Assembly (NCBI RefSeq): GCF_028128765.1
Contig: NZ_LBJG01000027.1
Location: 310,001 to 374,000, forward strand
Source: Bradyrhizobium sp. CCBAU 51627
Lineage (GTDB): Bacteria > Pseudomonadota > Alphaproteobacteria > Rhizobiales > Xanthobacteraceae
Length of the DNA: 64,000 nucleotides
Direction of reading: 5' to 3'
Part shown: in pieces, positions 34,965-46,399 of the stretch
Layout of the letters: every line of letters starts with the position of its first letter
Position numbering within the stretch: the first letter of the stretch is position 1
The notes under the pieces: generated by a model
What the model saw: the letters and a program-made list of their open reading frames with translations, nothing else
Told to the model about the DNA's origin: nothing
Database searches by the model: none
Translations under genes and position numbers: made by a program

Positions 34965-35437
34965 GTGCAGCCGCGTTGCAAACCGAGACCCACGAAAACA
35001 TGCGGGACATCGTCATCGACGAGGTCTTCCCTCACACGCCCGAGACAATCTGGAAGGTGCTGACCAGCGCGCAGCTGATCGCGCGCTGGCTGATGAAGCC
35101 GACCGGCTTCGAGGCTGTCGAAGGCAAAGCTTTCACGTTCCAAACCACACCGGGCGGTCACTGGGATGGCGTCATCCATTGCCGTGTCCTGGAGGTCGTG
35201 ACGCACCGGCGGCTCGTCTACGCCTGGAAGGGCGGCGATGCGCGCAACACCGGTTATGGCGCGCCGCTCGACACCGTCGTGACCTGGTCCCTCACCCCGG
35301 TCGAAGCCGGCACGCGCATCCAGCTGGTTCATGCCGGCTTCGTATTGCCGAGGAACGAGACCGCCTACACCGGCATGAGCGGCGGCTGGAAGAAGGTCGT
35401 TCGGCAGCTCGACGAGATCAGTGGCGAAAACATTTAA
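34961..35437 (+). CDS. SRPBCC (AHSA1-type) domain protein
   Basis: The 158-residue protein is a START-like/AHSA1 fold protein. It has HTPETIWKVLTSAQLIARWLM near the N-terminus and GGWKKVVRQLDEI at the end. The fold has a hydrophobic ligand cavity. Its GTG start overlaps the ArsR stop, so the two are translationally coupled. ArsR-SRPBCC pairs are widespread; the regulator is often thought to respond to the ligand or stress handled by its partner, but this is inference. Confidence 0.9.
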   Translation: MSAAALQTETHENMRDIVIDEVFPHTPETIWKVLTSAQLIARWLMKPTGFEAVEGKAFTFQTTPGGHWDGVIHCRVLEVVTHRRLVYAWKGGDARNTGYGAPLDTVVTWSLTPVEAGTRIQLVHAGFVLPRNETAYTGMSGGWKKVVRQLDEISGENI

Positions 35438-35449
35438 GGAGTGAGCACG

Positions 35450-35863
35450 ATGGACAAGCCCTATACCGGCGGCTGCGCCTGCGGCGCGATCCGCTATTCG
35501 ATCGCCGGCGAACCGCTGTTCAGCAATCACTGCCAGTGCCGGGACTGTCAGCGCGAAAGCGGCACCGGCCACGGCTCCTACGCCACCTTCGCCCGCGCCG
35601 GCGTCGCCGTGACCGGCGACGCCAAGAAGTGGGACATGGTCGGCGACAGCGGCAACGTGAAGACGCGCGCCTTCTGCCCTGAGTGCGGCGTGGCGGTTTA
35701 CATGACCTTCAAGGCAATGCCCGATATCTTCACCATCCGCGCCGCGAGCCTCGACGAGCCCGCCCGCTACAAGCCGAAGGTCGTCACCTACGCCGTGCGC
35801 GGGCATGACTGGGACCATCTCGAATCCGGCCTGACCAGATTCGAGACGATGCCTCCAGGCTGA
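35450..35863 (+). CDS. GFA-family (CENP-V/glutathione-dependent formaldehyde-activating-like) protein
   Basis: The 137-residue protein has the zinc-binding cysteines of the GFA fold: Cys9 and Cys11 (GGCACG), Cys28, Cys30 and Cys33 (HCQCRDC), and a later FCPECG pair. Only a few members have demonstrated S-hydroxymethylglutathione activity, so the name is by fold. AAGGAG stands eight bases before ATG 35450, which decided this start. It lies 12 bases after the SRPBCC gene and probably completes a three-gene operon. Confidence 0.9.
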   Translation: MDKPYTGGCACGAIRYSIAGEPLFSNHCQCRDCQRESGTGHGSYATFARAGVAVTGDAKKWDMVGDSGNVKTRAFCPECGVAVYMTFKAMPDIFTIRAASLDEPARYKPKVVTYAVRGHDWDHLESGLTRFETMPPG

Positions 35864-35883
35864 GGCGAAGGATTCTTGTTTTG

Positions 35884-35930
35884 ACGCGTTTTCTTGACGC
35901 GAACCGGTATCCACTTCGCTCGAAAACGCT
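35884..35930. repeat. Palindromic intergenic repeat, family C
   Basis: GCGTTTTC (35886) and GAAAACGC (35922) are the ends of a segment containing CGCGAACCGGTATCCACTTC. This element type is frequent in rhizobial genomes. It fills the gap between the convergent GFA and alcohol dehydrogenase genes and touches the latter's stop. Confidence 0.8.
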
Positions 35931-36956
35931 TTAGCCAAAGTCGAGCACCATGCGGCCGTCGATCTTGCCGGCCTTCATCCGGTCGAAGACGTCGTTGATC
36001 TTCTCGAGCGGCACCTTCGCCACCTCGGCCCTGACCTTGCCGTCGGCGGCGAAAGCGATGGCTTCGTCGAGATCGCGGCGGGTGCCGACAATGGAGCCGC
36101 GCACGGTGATGCGCTTGAGCACGACGTCGAAGATCGGTGTCGGGAATTCGCCCGGCGGCAGGCCGACGAGGCTGACGGTGCCCTTCCGGCGCACCATTTT
36201 CAGCGCCTGGGCGAACGCGGCGGTCGAGACCGCGGTCACCAGCACGCCGTGCGCCCCGCCGCCGGTCGTGGCCAATACCTTGTCGACGGCTCCATCTGCC
36301 AGCGCATTGACCGCGAGATCGGCACCCGCCTCACGCGCGAGCGCGAGCTTGTCCTCCGCAATGTCGACGGCCGCGACCTTGAGCCCCATCGCCTTGGCAT
36401 ACTGGATCGCGACGTGGCCGAGCCCGCCGACACCCGAGATCACGACCCACTCGCCGGGCCTTGCCTCCGTCTCCTTCAATCCCTTGTAGGTGGTGACGCC
36501 GGCGCACAGGATCGGCGCGATGGCGGCGAAATCGACCGTCGCCGGCAGCTTTGCCGCAAAGGCAGCGGAGGCAATGACATACTCCGCAAAACCGCCGTTC
36601 ACGCTGTAGCCGGTGTTGTGCTGGTGCTCGCACAGCGTCTCCCAGCCGGTCTCGCAGTATTCGCAGGACATGCAGGCATCGTGCAGCCAGGCCACGCCCA
36701 CGGCATCGCCGACCTTCAGATTCTTCACGCCGGGCCCGAGCGCTGCGACGGTGCCGGCGACTTCATGGCCGGGAATGAAGGGCGGAACCGGCTTCACCGG
36801 CCAGTCGCCTGAGGCGGCATGCAGATCGGTGTGGCAAACGCCGCAGGCCTTCACCTTGACCAGAACCTCGCCCAGTCCGGGCTGCGGCAGCGGCACGTCC
36901 TCGATGACGAGCGGCTTGCCAAATTGTCTGACGACGGCGGCTTTCATGGTCGGCAT
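35931..36956 (-). CDS. adhP: Zinc-dependent alcohol dehydrogenase (AdhP-like)
   Basis: The 341-residue medium-chain dehydrogenase has catalytic zinc ligands Cys41 and His64 (GVCHTD and PGHEVAG). The structural zinc ligands are Cys95, 98, 101 and 109 (HDACMSCEYCETG). The NAD-binding Rossmann motif is ISGVGGLGHVAIQYAKA. It matches AdhP-type propanol-preferring dehydrogenases, which interconvert primary alcohols and aldehydes with NAD. GGGAG stands eight bases before ATG 36956. It is monocistronic. Confidence 0.92.
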   Translation of the reverse strand: MPTMKAAVVRQFGKPLVIEDVPLPQPGLGEVLVKVKACGVCHTDLHAASGDWPVKPVPPFIPGHEVAGTVAALGPGVKNLKVGDAVGVAWLHDACMSCEYCETGWETLCEHQHNTGYSVNGGFAEYVIASAAFAAKLPATVDFAAIAPILCAGVTTYKGLKETEARPGEWVVISGVGGLGHVAIQYAKAMGLKVAAVDIAEDKLALAREAGADLAVNALADGAVDKVLATTGGGAHGVLVTAVSTAAFAQALKMVRRKGTVSLVGLPPGEFPTPIFDVVLKRITVRGSIVGTRRDLDEAIAFAADGKVRAEVAKVPLEKINDVFDRMKAGKIDGRMVLDFG

Positions 36957-37091
36957 CTGTCTGCTCCCTTGCATCGCACGAGCAGACTAGCGAAGCCACG
37001 CGCCCCCCGTTTGATTGGGGTCAAACCGCACAAAGTTTGCGCAGTACGGCGCCACCATCACGCCCTGGTGACGCGAAGCGCGCTGCTGACT

Positions 37092-37502
37092 TCAACTATG
37101 GAACTTCAACCCATCGACGATCTTGTCGATCACCTTGCGCTCGGCACGCATCGCGATCCCGACGAGATTGAGATCATTACGCGCAACCGCCTTCACTGCC
37201 TCGCGATTGGCGGCGTCATGCGTGGTCTTGAACATGTCCTCGCTGTAGACCGCCGGCGTGACCTTGCGCGTGAGCGCACGATCGAGTGCGCGCGACAGGG
37301 CCGGAACATCCGCACCATAGATCAGGATCGGCTGGCCGATCAGCGCAAGATACTTCGTGCCTGAGGCGTCCTCATAGGCATCGCCGATACACTCGGGAAA
37401 GGCCGCCGCAATTCCGCTCGTCAGGAACGAGGCGACATTGAGCTTCTGCCAAGCTTCCAGATCGTTGCGAATGACGACGGCAATCTTGGTGTCGAACTGC
37501 AT
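37092..37502 (-). CDS. DUF2000 family protein
   Basis: The 136-residue protein matches the DUF2000 family. It begins FDTKIAVVIRNDLEAWQKLN and contains GQPILIYGAD and ALTRKVTPAVYSEDMFKTTHD. The fold is related to peptidyl-tRNA hydrolase-like proteins and the function is unknown. The start at 37502 is supported by GGGA six bases upstream and by the family N-terminus. It is divergent from the CYTH-CHAD gene. Confidence 0.85.
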   Translation of the reverse strand: MQFDTKIAVVIRNDLEAWQKLNVASFLTSGIAAAFPECIGDAYEDASGTKYLALIGQPILIYGADVPALSRALDRALTRKVTPAVYSEDMFKTTHDAANREAVKAVARNDLNLVGIAMRAERKVIDKIVDGLKFHS

Positions 37503-37702
37503 GAATTTTCCCAACACACATCCACCCGTCGGGAAAGAAACGAAGATTCTTCTCACACCAACGGTAGATGCGAACGTAACCCGAATTGACCCATTGATCA
37601 CAGCTCGGAAATTTCAATGGTGATGCGACCGGCTGCGCTTCTCCTCGCTGACCAAGTCGGGTATAGATCGGCGCACTGTCACTGAACTGTCATAAACCTT
37701 GC

Positions 37703-39487
37703 ATGTCAGAAACTGGCGCGATCAAACGAGCCCTCGATCCCGTACAACGGCTAGCGAAGGGCAACGGCCATCCGGTCCCTGACGACGCGACGAAATTCAA
37801 CAGCTTCGTTGCGCCCGCCAGTAGCGACAGTTCCGCACGCCCCGACAACGACGCGTCGCACAGCGGACGTTTTCAGGTCGGTGTCTCCGCTGACGAAGCT
37901 CGTGTCGAGGCGATCGCCCCCGAACCCCCTCGCTCCCGCGATGCCACGCCGCACGCCACCGAAATCGAGCTCAAGCTGCTGGTCGACCCCAATGGCCTCA
38001 CCGGATTCGGCAACGCGCCCGTCATCGTCGCAAAGGCACGCAACAAGGGTTCGCGCAAGCACCTCAGGGCGGTCTACTACGATACGCCCAAGCGTGCGCT
38101 CCAACGTAACGGATTGAGCTTTCGGGTTCGCCAGAGCGGTTCGCGCTTCACACAAACGGTGAAGACAGAAGCGGGCAACGATCCGTTGCGGCGTGGCGAA
38201 TGGGAAGCGAGCGTGCCTTCGATGGCGCCCGACGTCGCGCTGGCGCTGCCCTTCCTTCCGGAGAAGCTGCGTGCGGATCTCGCGCGCCGTCCGCTCGAAG
38301 CTGTCTTCAGCACCGACATTCGCAGACATCAACGCCTCGTCGACCTGCCGTCGGGCACGATTGACGCCGCCTTCGACCAGGGCCATCTGACATCCGGCGA
38401 TCGGTCGCTTCAGGTCAGCGAGATCGAGCTCGAGCTCAAGGCGGGCAGCCCGTCCGCCATCTGGGAACTCGCGCTCCGGCTCGCGGAGCACGGGCCGGTC
38501 AGGCCCTCCATCCGTAGCAAATCGGCGCGCGGATTCGAGCTTGCGGCGGGCGTCCCGCCGGCTGTCACAAAGCCGCGCAAGCTTCGGCTTGATCCAGCCT
38601 CATCGCTCGACGAGACGTTCGCCGCGATCATGCGCGCCTGTCTGTTGCATCTGCTCCAGTCGATCCCGGCCGCCGAGGACGGACGCGATCCCGAGGGCAT
38701 TCACCAGCTCCGCGTCGCGCTGCGCCGCCTGCGATCCGCGCTGGACCTGATGCGTTCGGTGGTGTCGCTCAGCAAGCTCGACCTGCTGCGCTCGGAGGCC
38801 AGATGGCTGGCGCAAAATCTTTCTCCCGCGCGTGACTGGGACGTCTTTCAGCAAGACACGTTGCGCATCGTCGCGAAAGGCTGCCCTTCGATTGCGGGCT
38901 TCGAGGTGCTTGAAGCCGCCGTCGAGCAGCGTCGGCTCGCCAGCTACGACAGGGTGCGCCAGGTGCTGGCGGACCGCCGTACGTCGTATTTCCTGATCGG
39001 TCTTGGCGGCTGGATCGAAGCGCGCGGATGGCGCAGCGACGTCGCGCCGGACCATCTGGCGCAACTCGCCGAACCCGCCACCAATTTCGCGCAACGTATT
39101 CTGTCGGCCCAGCATGCCAAGGTGCTCAAGCGCGGCCGCCGCTTCAAGTCGCGCAGCACGGAGGAGCGGCACCGCGTCCGGCTCGCCGCGAAGAAACTGC
39201 GCTATGTCGCCGATTTCCTGCTGCCGCTCTATGGAGAGCGAAAATCCGCCAAACGCTTTTCCAGCAAGCTCGCCGACCTGCAACAGCAGCTCGGCATCTA
39301 CAATGACATGGCGACGACGGCTTCGCTGCTCGCGGACATTGGCAAGGAGCCCGGCAACAGCACCGCCGCGGCTGCCATTGCCGGCTGGCAGGCGCACGCC
39401 ATGGTCGGGGTCGAGCCGCGTCTGAACGCGGCATGGTCGGAATTCGTCAAGACGAAGGTGCCCTGGTCGACCGGAGTCGGCGCCTGA
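37703..39487 (+). CDS. CYTH-CHAD domain protein
   Basis: The 594-residue protein has three parts. Residues 1-84 are polar and probably disordered. A CYTH triphosphate-tunnel domain follows, starting at the ExExK-type motif TEIELKLLVD, with FRVRQSG and ELELKAG strands. A C-terminal CHAD helical domain (residues ~300-585) has conserved histidines and arginines such as GIHQLRVALRRLRSAL and RHRVRLAAKKLRYVADF. CYTH domains hydrolyse organic triphosphates or tripolyphosphate, and CHAD domains bind polyphosphate. The pair suggests polyphosphate-linked function. The long disordered start is unusual. Confidence 0.9.
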   Translation: MSETGAIKRALDPVQRLAKGNGHPVPDDATKFNSFVAPASSDSSARPDNDASHSGRFQVGVSADEARVEAIAPEPPRSRDATPHATEIELKLLVDPNGLTGFGNAPVIVAKARNKGSRKHLRAVYYDTPKRALQRNGLSFRVRQSGSRFTQTVKTEAGNDPLRRGEWEASVPSMAPDVALALPFLPEKLRADLARRPLEAVFSTDIRRHQRLVDLPSGTIDAAFDQGHLTSGDRSLQVSEIELELKAGSPSAIWELALRLAEHGPVRPSIRSKSARGFELAAGVPPAVTKPRKLRLDPASSLDETFAAIMRACLLHLLQSIPAAEDGRDPEGIHQLRVALRRLRSALDLMRSVVSLSKLDLLRSEARWLAQNLSPARDWDVFQQDTLRIVAKGCPSIAGFEVLEAAVEQRRLASYDRVRQVLADRRTSYFLIGLGGWIEARGWRSDVAPDHLAQLAEPATNFAQRILSAQHAKVLKRGRRFKSRSTEERHRVRLAAKKLRYVADFLLPLYGERKSAKRFSSKLADLQQQLGIYNDMATTASLLADIGKEPGNSTAAAAIAGWQAHAMVGVEPRLNAAWSEFVKTKVPWSTGVGA

Positions 39488-39507
39488 TCGAGCGCATCAG
39501 CCGATGA

Positions 39508-39897
39508 TCAACCCTTGGCGTCGCAGGCCCAGGCGCGGATCACGCATTCCTTGCCGCCATATTTGTAGCATTCGCGGGTTGCGGCATTGAGTGTGGCGGA
39601 GATATTCGGCTTCACGGCATAACCATAGGCGCCGCAGGGATTGGTCATGTCAACCGACATCGCGGCGCAGGCGCGCTTCATCGTCACCGTCGTGCATTCG
39701 CCCTTGCACTGCTTCTGCGCCGCCGCACGCGCCTCGTGCTCGGCGTTATAGTCGTAGGCCTGTCCGTAAGCGCCGCACTTGCCAACGGCAAAAGCACCGG
39801 CCGCGTGGGCTTCGGTGATGTAACGGGCGCCGGAAACACAAACCGACAGCGCAAAGAAAAACATCGCGCAACGGCGCGCGACGACGTTCGAAGCCAT
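39508..39897 (-). CDS. DUF4189 secreted protein
   Basis: The 129-residue protein has an export signal (CAMFFFALSVCVSGARYI, cleavage probably after EAHA). A DUF4189-like domain follows, beginning FAVGKCGAYGQAYDYN with AEHEARAAAQKQCKGEC and a second half rich in paired cysteines. The nine or so cysteines in the mature part suggest disulphides in the periplasm. Function unknown. It is convergent with the CYTH-CHAD gene, 20 bases apart. Confidence 0.82.
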   Translation of the reverse strand: MASNVVARRCAMFFFALSVCVSGARYITEAHAAGAFAVGKCGAYGQAYDYNAEHEARAAAQKQCKGECTTVTMKRACAAMSVDMTNPCGAYGYAVKPNISATLNAATRECYKYGGKECVIRAWACDAKG

Positions 39898-39990
39898 GGA
39901 AAAGCCCCTCCCCCCAAGGCAGGTGCGGAGGACTTTAAGCAGCGGTCGTTTCCAGATGGTGAACGGGTGGTTGAAAACGGACGATCGGTA

Positions 39991-41591
<1,601 letters not shown>

Positions 41592-41595
<4 letters not shown>

Positions 41596-42293
41596 GCCGC
41601 TTCTTCTTTTTCTTTGGGAGGCAGCCGCAGCACCGCGGTGATCTCGGCCATGATCGCCACCGCGATCTCGGCCGGCGAGACCGCCCCAATCGCCAGCCCG
41701 ATGGGAGCATGGATGCGCGCGATATCGCTCTCCTTCGCGCCCTGCGCCCGCAGCCGGTCGCCGCGCTTGGCATGGGTCTTCCGCGAACCGAGCGCGCCGA
41801 TATAGAAGCAGTTGCGCTCGAAGGCGTGCAGCAGCGCGGGATCGTCGATCTTCGGATCGTGCGTCACCGCGACGAAGGCCGTATAGGCATCGACGTTGAG
41901 CGGCGGCAGCGCGGTCTCAGGCCATTCGGCGACCAGCGGAATATCGGGGAAGCGCTCGGGGCTCGCAAAGGCCGTGCGCGGATCGACAACCGTGACGTCG
42001 TAGCCGAGTGAGCGCGCCAGCGGCGCCAGCGCCTGGCTGATATGAACCGCGCCGACGATGACGAGCTTTGCGGTCGGCGCGTAGACGTTGAGGAAGAGCT
42101 TTTTGCCGCCGGCTTCGATATTGGCGCTCTTGCCCATGCGAAGCTGCTTGTCCAGCTCGGCGCGCAGCGGGTCCTTGGCAAAATCCGCCGCCTTCACCAG
42201 GCGCTGCTCGCCGCTCTCGGTGTCGGTCACCAAAATCACCGGCCGGCGCGCGGCGCGCTCGGCGTTGAGTTCGTGCAGGATGGCGAGCTTCAC
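41592..42293 (-). CDS. XdhC-family protein, C-terminal Rossmann half (CoxF/XdhC type)
   Basis: The 233-residue protein has the XdhC Rossmann domain (KLVIVGAVHISQALAPLARSLG) and the C-terminal IGALGSRKTHAKR and IHAPIGLAIGAVSPAEIAVA. These chaperones bind and sulphurate the molybdenum cofactor before insertion into hydroxylases. The GTG start at 42293 lies two bases after the stop of the 107-residue N-terminal XdhC half, and AAGG is upstream. A longer reading frame to 42578 is antisense-like noise. Two adjacent genes thus do the work of one XdhC. Confidence 0.85.
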
Positions 42294-42295
42294 GG

Positions 42296-42619
42296 CTAAC
42301 CGACCTTCTCGACGAAGACGCGGATGGTTCCGCCGCAGGACAACCCGACATTCCAGGCCGTCTCGTCGGCGACGCCGAACTCCAGCATCTTTGGCTTGCC
42401 GCTCTCGATCACATCCATGGCCTCGGTGACGACAGCGCCCTCGACGCAGCCGCCGGAGACCGAGCCCAGAAACGTGCCCTCGTCGTTGATGACGAGGCTG
42501 GAGCCCGCGGGGCGCGGCGCCGAGCCCCAGGTCTCGACCACAGTGGCCAGCGCGACGCCACGGCCGGCTTTCTGCCAATCCTCCGCTGCCTTCAGAATAT
42601 CCTCGTCGCGATCGAGCAT
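42296..42619 (-). CDS. XdhC/CoxI-family protein, N-terminal half
   Basis: The 107-residue protein is the XdhC_CoxI domain alone. It shows ATVVETWGSAPRPAGSSLVI, GSVSGGCVEGAV and the conserved cysteine of LSCGGTIRVFVE. It pairs with the next gene, which encodes the Rossmann half. The two stop/start signals are adjacent, so they are probably co-translated. Role: handling of the molybdenum cofactor for the Cox-type hydroxylase. It lies ten bases after coxE. Confidence 0.87.
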   Translation of the reverse strand: MLDRDEDILKAAEDWQKAGRGVALATVVETWGSAPRPAGSSLVINDEGTFLGSVSGGCVEGAVVTEAMDVIESGKPKMLEFGVADETAWNVGLSCGGTIRVFVEKVG

Positions 42620-42629
42620 GGTGGGCCTC

Positions 42630-43832
42630 TCAAGCTGCGGAGCGGATCAGGCTGCGGTGATGCGGCGGCAATGGCCGGGAGAGCGTGGCGATCAGCTCCT
42701 GGATCGAACTCAAATTATGCACGGGCCTGAATTCGTCAACGTGCGGGAGCATCATTTTGATGCCCTGCGCCTTGGCCTCGAAGCCGCCGAACCGGAGTAG
42801 CGGGTTGAGCCAGATCAGCCGCCGGCAGGAGCGGTGCAGGCGGTCCATCTCGAAAGCCAGCCTGGAATCGGCCTCCCGCTCCAACCCATCTGAAATCAGC
42901 AGCACGATGGCACCCTGGCTCAGCACCCTTCGCGCCCACAATTTGTTGAAGTTGTGCAGCGAGGCCGAGATCCGCGTGCCGCCGGCCCAGTCCTCCACCG
43001 AGGCCGAGCAGCTCGCCAGCGCCTCGTCGGGATCGCGCTGGCGCAGCGCGCGCGTCACATTGGTGAGCCGCGTGCCGAACAGGAACACCGAAACGCGTTT
43101 GCGTGCGTCGCCGATGGCATGCAGGAAATGCAGGAACAGGCGGGTGTACTCGCTCATCGAGCCGGAGATGTCGAGCAGCGCCACGATCGGGGCCGGCTTC
43201 TCGATCCGGCCGAGGCGATGGATGTCGATGATGTCGCCGCCGGTGCGCAAGGACGCGCGCAGCGTACGGCGCATGTCGAGCCGCAGCCCGCGCGGATCCG
43301 GCAGGTAGCGGCGCGTCAGCAATTCGGCCTGCGGCAGGTGCATCATCTCGATGGCCCGGAGCGCTTCGGTGATCTCGGCCGCGCTCATCTGTGCAAAATC
43401 CTTCTTCTGAAGGATTTCCTTGTCGGAGACCGACAGGCGCAGATCCTGCTCCTGATGCTGCGGCGTCTCGGTCATACGCGGCTGCGACATCGCCTCCTGC
43501 ACGCGGCGGGCGCCGGCCTGCGGCTTCTTCTTGGCTTCGTCCGGCAGCGGCACGGAATCCAGCATGTGCTTCCATTCCTCCGAGGCGCGGAAGAACAGGT
43601 TGAAGGCCTGCTTGAAGATCAGTGCGTGCTCGTGGCGCTTGACGAAGATCGCCTCCAGCGTGGTGAAGACGTCGGCGCGGTTGCCGATGTCGATCACTTG
43701 CAGTGCGCTCATGGCATCGATCACCGCACCCGGTCCGACCGGCATGCCGGCGGCGCGCAGCGCACGGGCGAAGCCGACGATGTTGTCGGCGAATTGCTCG
43801 GTTTGCTCGGGCTCGAGGTGGTTGATCGCCAT
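42630..43832 (-). CDS. coxE: CoxE-like VWA-domain protein
   Basis: The 400-residue protein has an N-terminal helical region and a C-terminal von Willebrand A domain. The MIDAS motif is VALLDISGSMS, and LLISDGLERE follows later. CoxE works with the AAA ATPase CoxD to build the unusual Cu-Mo site of CO dehydrogenase; homologues also serve other MoxR-type systems. The gene lies downstream of coxD. The 138-base gap between them is largely a family B palindromic repeat. Confidence 0.9.
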   Translation of the reverse strand: MAINHLEPEQTEQFADNIVGFARALRAAGMPVGPGAVIDAMSALQVIDIGNRADVFTTLEAIFVKRHEHALIFKQAFNLFFRASEEWKHMLDSVPLPDEAKKKPQAGARRVQEAMSQPRMTETPQHQEQDLRLSVSDKEILQKKDFAQMSAAEITEALRAIEMMHLPQAELLTRRYLPDPRGLRLDMRRTLRASLRTGGDIIDIHRLGRIEKPAPIVALLDISGSMSEYTRLFLHFLHAIGDARKRVSVFLFGTRLTNVTRALRQRDPDEALASCSASVEDWAGGTRISASLHNFNKLWARRVLSQGAIVLLISDGLEREADSRLAFEMDRLHRSCRRLIWLNPLLRFGGFEAKAQGIKMMLPHVDEFRPVHNLSSIQELIATLSRPLPPHHRSLIRSAA

Positions 43833-43849
43833 GGTTCAGCACTCTCGAT

Positions 43850-43950
43850 CGTCATTCCGGGGCGCCGCGTCAGCGGCGAGCCCGGAATCCATAACCACGA
43901 TCGGGAGTATGGATTCCGGGCTCGCGACTTCGTCGCGCCCCGGAATGACG
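43850..43950. repeat. Palindromic intergenic repeat, family B, within the cox cluster
   Basis: CGTCATTCCGGGGCGCCGCG at the left is mirrored by GCGCCCCGGAATGACG at the right. GAGCCCGGAATCCATA pairs with TATGGATTCCGGGCTC in the middle. It is almost the same as the copy at 25118-25216. It sits in the transcribed gap between coxD and coxE. Confidence 0.88.
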
Positions 43951-43970
43951 AGCTCAGTTGTGGTGCGAGA

Positions 43971-44879
<909 letters not shown>

Positions 44880-44938
44880 GAAAAGCCAGTCTCGTTTACG
44901 CCCTCACGGGACAAGTTTTGGCCGAGGGTGAGGTTCGC

Positions 44939-45745
44939 TCACTCCTTGGCGTTGGCAGCATCGAGGGCGCGGCGCGTCAGCACGCCAATGAGATGGGCGC
45001 GGTACTCGGCGCTGCCATGGATGTCGCTGTTCAGCCCTTCCGCCGGCACCTCGATGCCATCGAGCACCTTGGACGAGAACCGCTTCTTCAGCGCCTCCTC
45101 GAACGCCTCGACGCGGAAGACGCCGTTCGAGCCCGCCCCGGTGACGGCGACGCGCACGTCCGATGGACGCCGCGCCACGAACACGCCGACCAGCGCATAG
45201 CGCGAGGCCTGATTGCGGAACTTGATGTAGGCGGCCTTCTTGGGCAGCGGGAACATCACCTTGGTGATGATCTCGTCGGCCTCCAGCGCGGTCGAGAACA
45301 GGCCCTGGAAATATTCCTCGGCTTTGAGACGGCGCTTGTTGGTGACGATGGTTGCCCCGAGCGCCAGCACTGCGGCTGGATAGTCCGCGGTCGGATCGTT
45401 GTTGGCGAGCGAACCGCCGATCGTGCCCTTGTGGCGCACGGCGGGATCGCCGATCTGGCTGGCGAGATCGGCCAGCGCCGGGATCGCCTCACCGACGATA
45501 GCGGAGGTCGCGACCTCGGCATGCTTGGCGGTCGCGCCGATCACCAGCGAGCGGCCCTTCATCTCGATCGTGTTCAGCCCCTCGATATGGGAGAGGTCGA
45601 CCAGATGCGGCGGGCTTGCCAGTCGCTGCTTCATGACCGGAATCAGCGTGTGACCGCCGGCGATCAGCTTGGCGTCTTCGTTCTTCACCAGGAGATTGGC
45701 GGCCTGCCGGACGGTCCCGGGGCGATGGTATTTGAATTCGTACAT
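44939..45745 (-). CDS. coxM: CO dehydrogenase-type medium (FAD) subunit
   Basis: The 268-residue protein has the FAD-binding motifs of CoxM: AGGHTLIPVMK near residue 32 and TIGGSLANNDPTADYPAA near 110. In the hetero-hexamer it passes electrons from the FeS subunit to quinone. It begins 30 bases after the coxS stop, leaving no room for coxL, which normally lies beside these genes. It could equally serve another molybdenum hydroxylase. Confidence 0.93.
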   Translation of the reverse strand: MYEFKYHRPGTVRQAANLLVKNEDAKLIAGGHTLIPVMKQRLASPPHLVDLSHIEGLNTIEMKGRSLVIGATAKHAEVATSAIVGEAIPALADLASQIGDPAVRHKGTIGGSLANNDPTADYPAAVLALGATIVTNKRRLKAEEYFQGLFSTALEADEIITKVMFPLPKKAAYIKFRNQASRYALVGVFVARRPSDVRVAVTGAGSNGVFRVEAFEEALKKRFSSKVLDGIEVPAEGLNSDIHGSAEYRAHLIGVLTRRALDAANAKE

Positions 45746-45775
45746 GAGGGTGTCCTGATCGCGGAGAGCGCGCGG

Positions 45776-46261
45776 TTACGCGAGATCGGATTTCGCCATT
45801 GCCTTGGCGCCGGCGGCGATCGAGGCAACGATGTTCTGGTAGCCGGTGCAGCGGCAGAGATTGCCTTCTAGTTCTTCCCGGATCGTATGATCGTCGAGCT
45901 CGTGACCCTTGCGATGGACGATGTCGATCGCGGTCATGATCATGCCGGGCGTGCAAAAGCCGCACTGCAGGCCATGGTGCTCACGGAAGGCTTCCTGCAT
46001 CGGATGCAGCGGCGCGCCATCAACCGCCAGCCCCTCGATGGTCTTGACCTCGTGGCCATCGGCCATCACGGCCAGCGTGGTGCAGGACTTCACGGCCTTG
46101 CCGTCGAGATGCACGACGCAGGCGCCGCACTGCGAGGTATCGCAGCCGACATGGGTGCCGGTCAGCCGCAGATTCTCGCGCAGAAACTGCACCAGGAGCG
46201 TACGCGGGTCGACATTGGCCGTAACAGGATTGCCGTTCACGATGAGGGAGATTTTTGCCAT
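45776..46261 (-). CDS. coxS: CO dehydrogenase-type small [2Fe-2S] subunit
   Basis: The 161-residue protein has both 2Fe-2S clusters: the plant-type one with Cys40, 45, 48 and 60, and the helical one with Cys100, 103, 136 and 138. All eight ligands are present. It carries electrons from the Mo site of the large subunit to the FAD subunit. ATG 46261 was chosen with GAGAG upstream. Directly downstream is coxM. The order S-M, with L missing between, resembles a form II coxSLM operon that lost L. Confidence 0.95.
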   Translation of the reverse strand: MAKISLIVNGNPVTANVDPRTLLVQFLRENLRLTGTHVGCDTSQCGACVVHLDGKAVKSCTTLAVMADGHEVKTIEGLAVDGAPLHPMQEAFREHHGLQCGFCTPGMIMTAIDIVHRKGHELDDHTIREELEGNLCRCTGYQNIVASIAAGAKAMAKSDLA

Positions 46262-46399
46262 AAGCACTCTCTGTCAGCGCCCCGACGGGTCCCGTCGAAG
46301 CGGTTCTTTTTTATAGTTATTCCAACCCATCATATGGGCCATTGTCCGCTGGGGCAACATCACCCCGGACGCAAGCCGCCATGCCGAAAGGCGATAGGT

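Noticed and set aside
42294..42578. Upstream extension of the XdhC Rossmann gene
   Set aside because: The extra 95 residues are Arg/Gly noise overlapping the CoxI-type gene; the GTG at 42293 starts the conserved part.
46268..46399. Hairpin CGACGGG-T-CCCGTCG near coxS start as a terminator
   Set aside because: On the minus strand the T-rich stretch precedes rather than follows the stem, so it cannot end coxG transcription.
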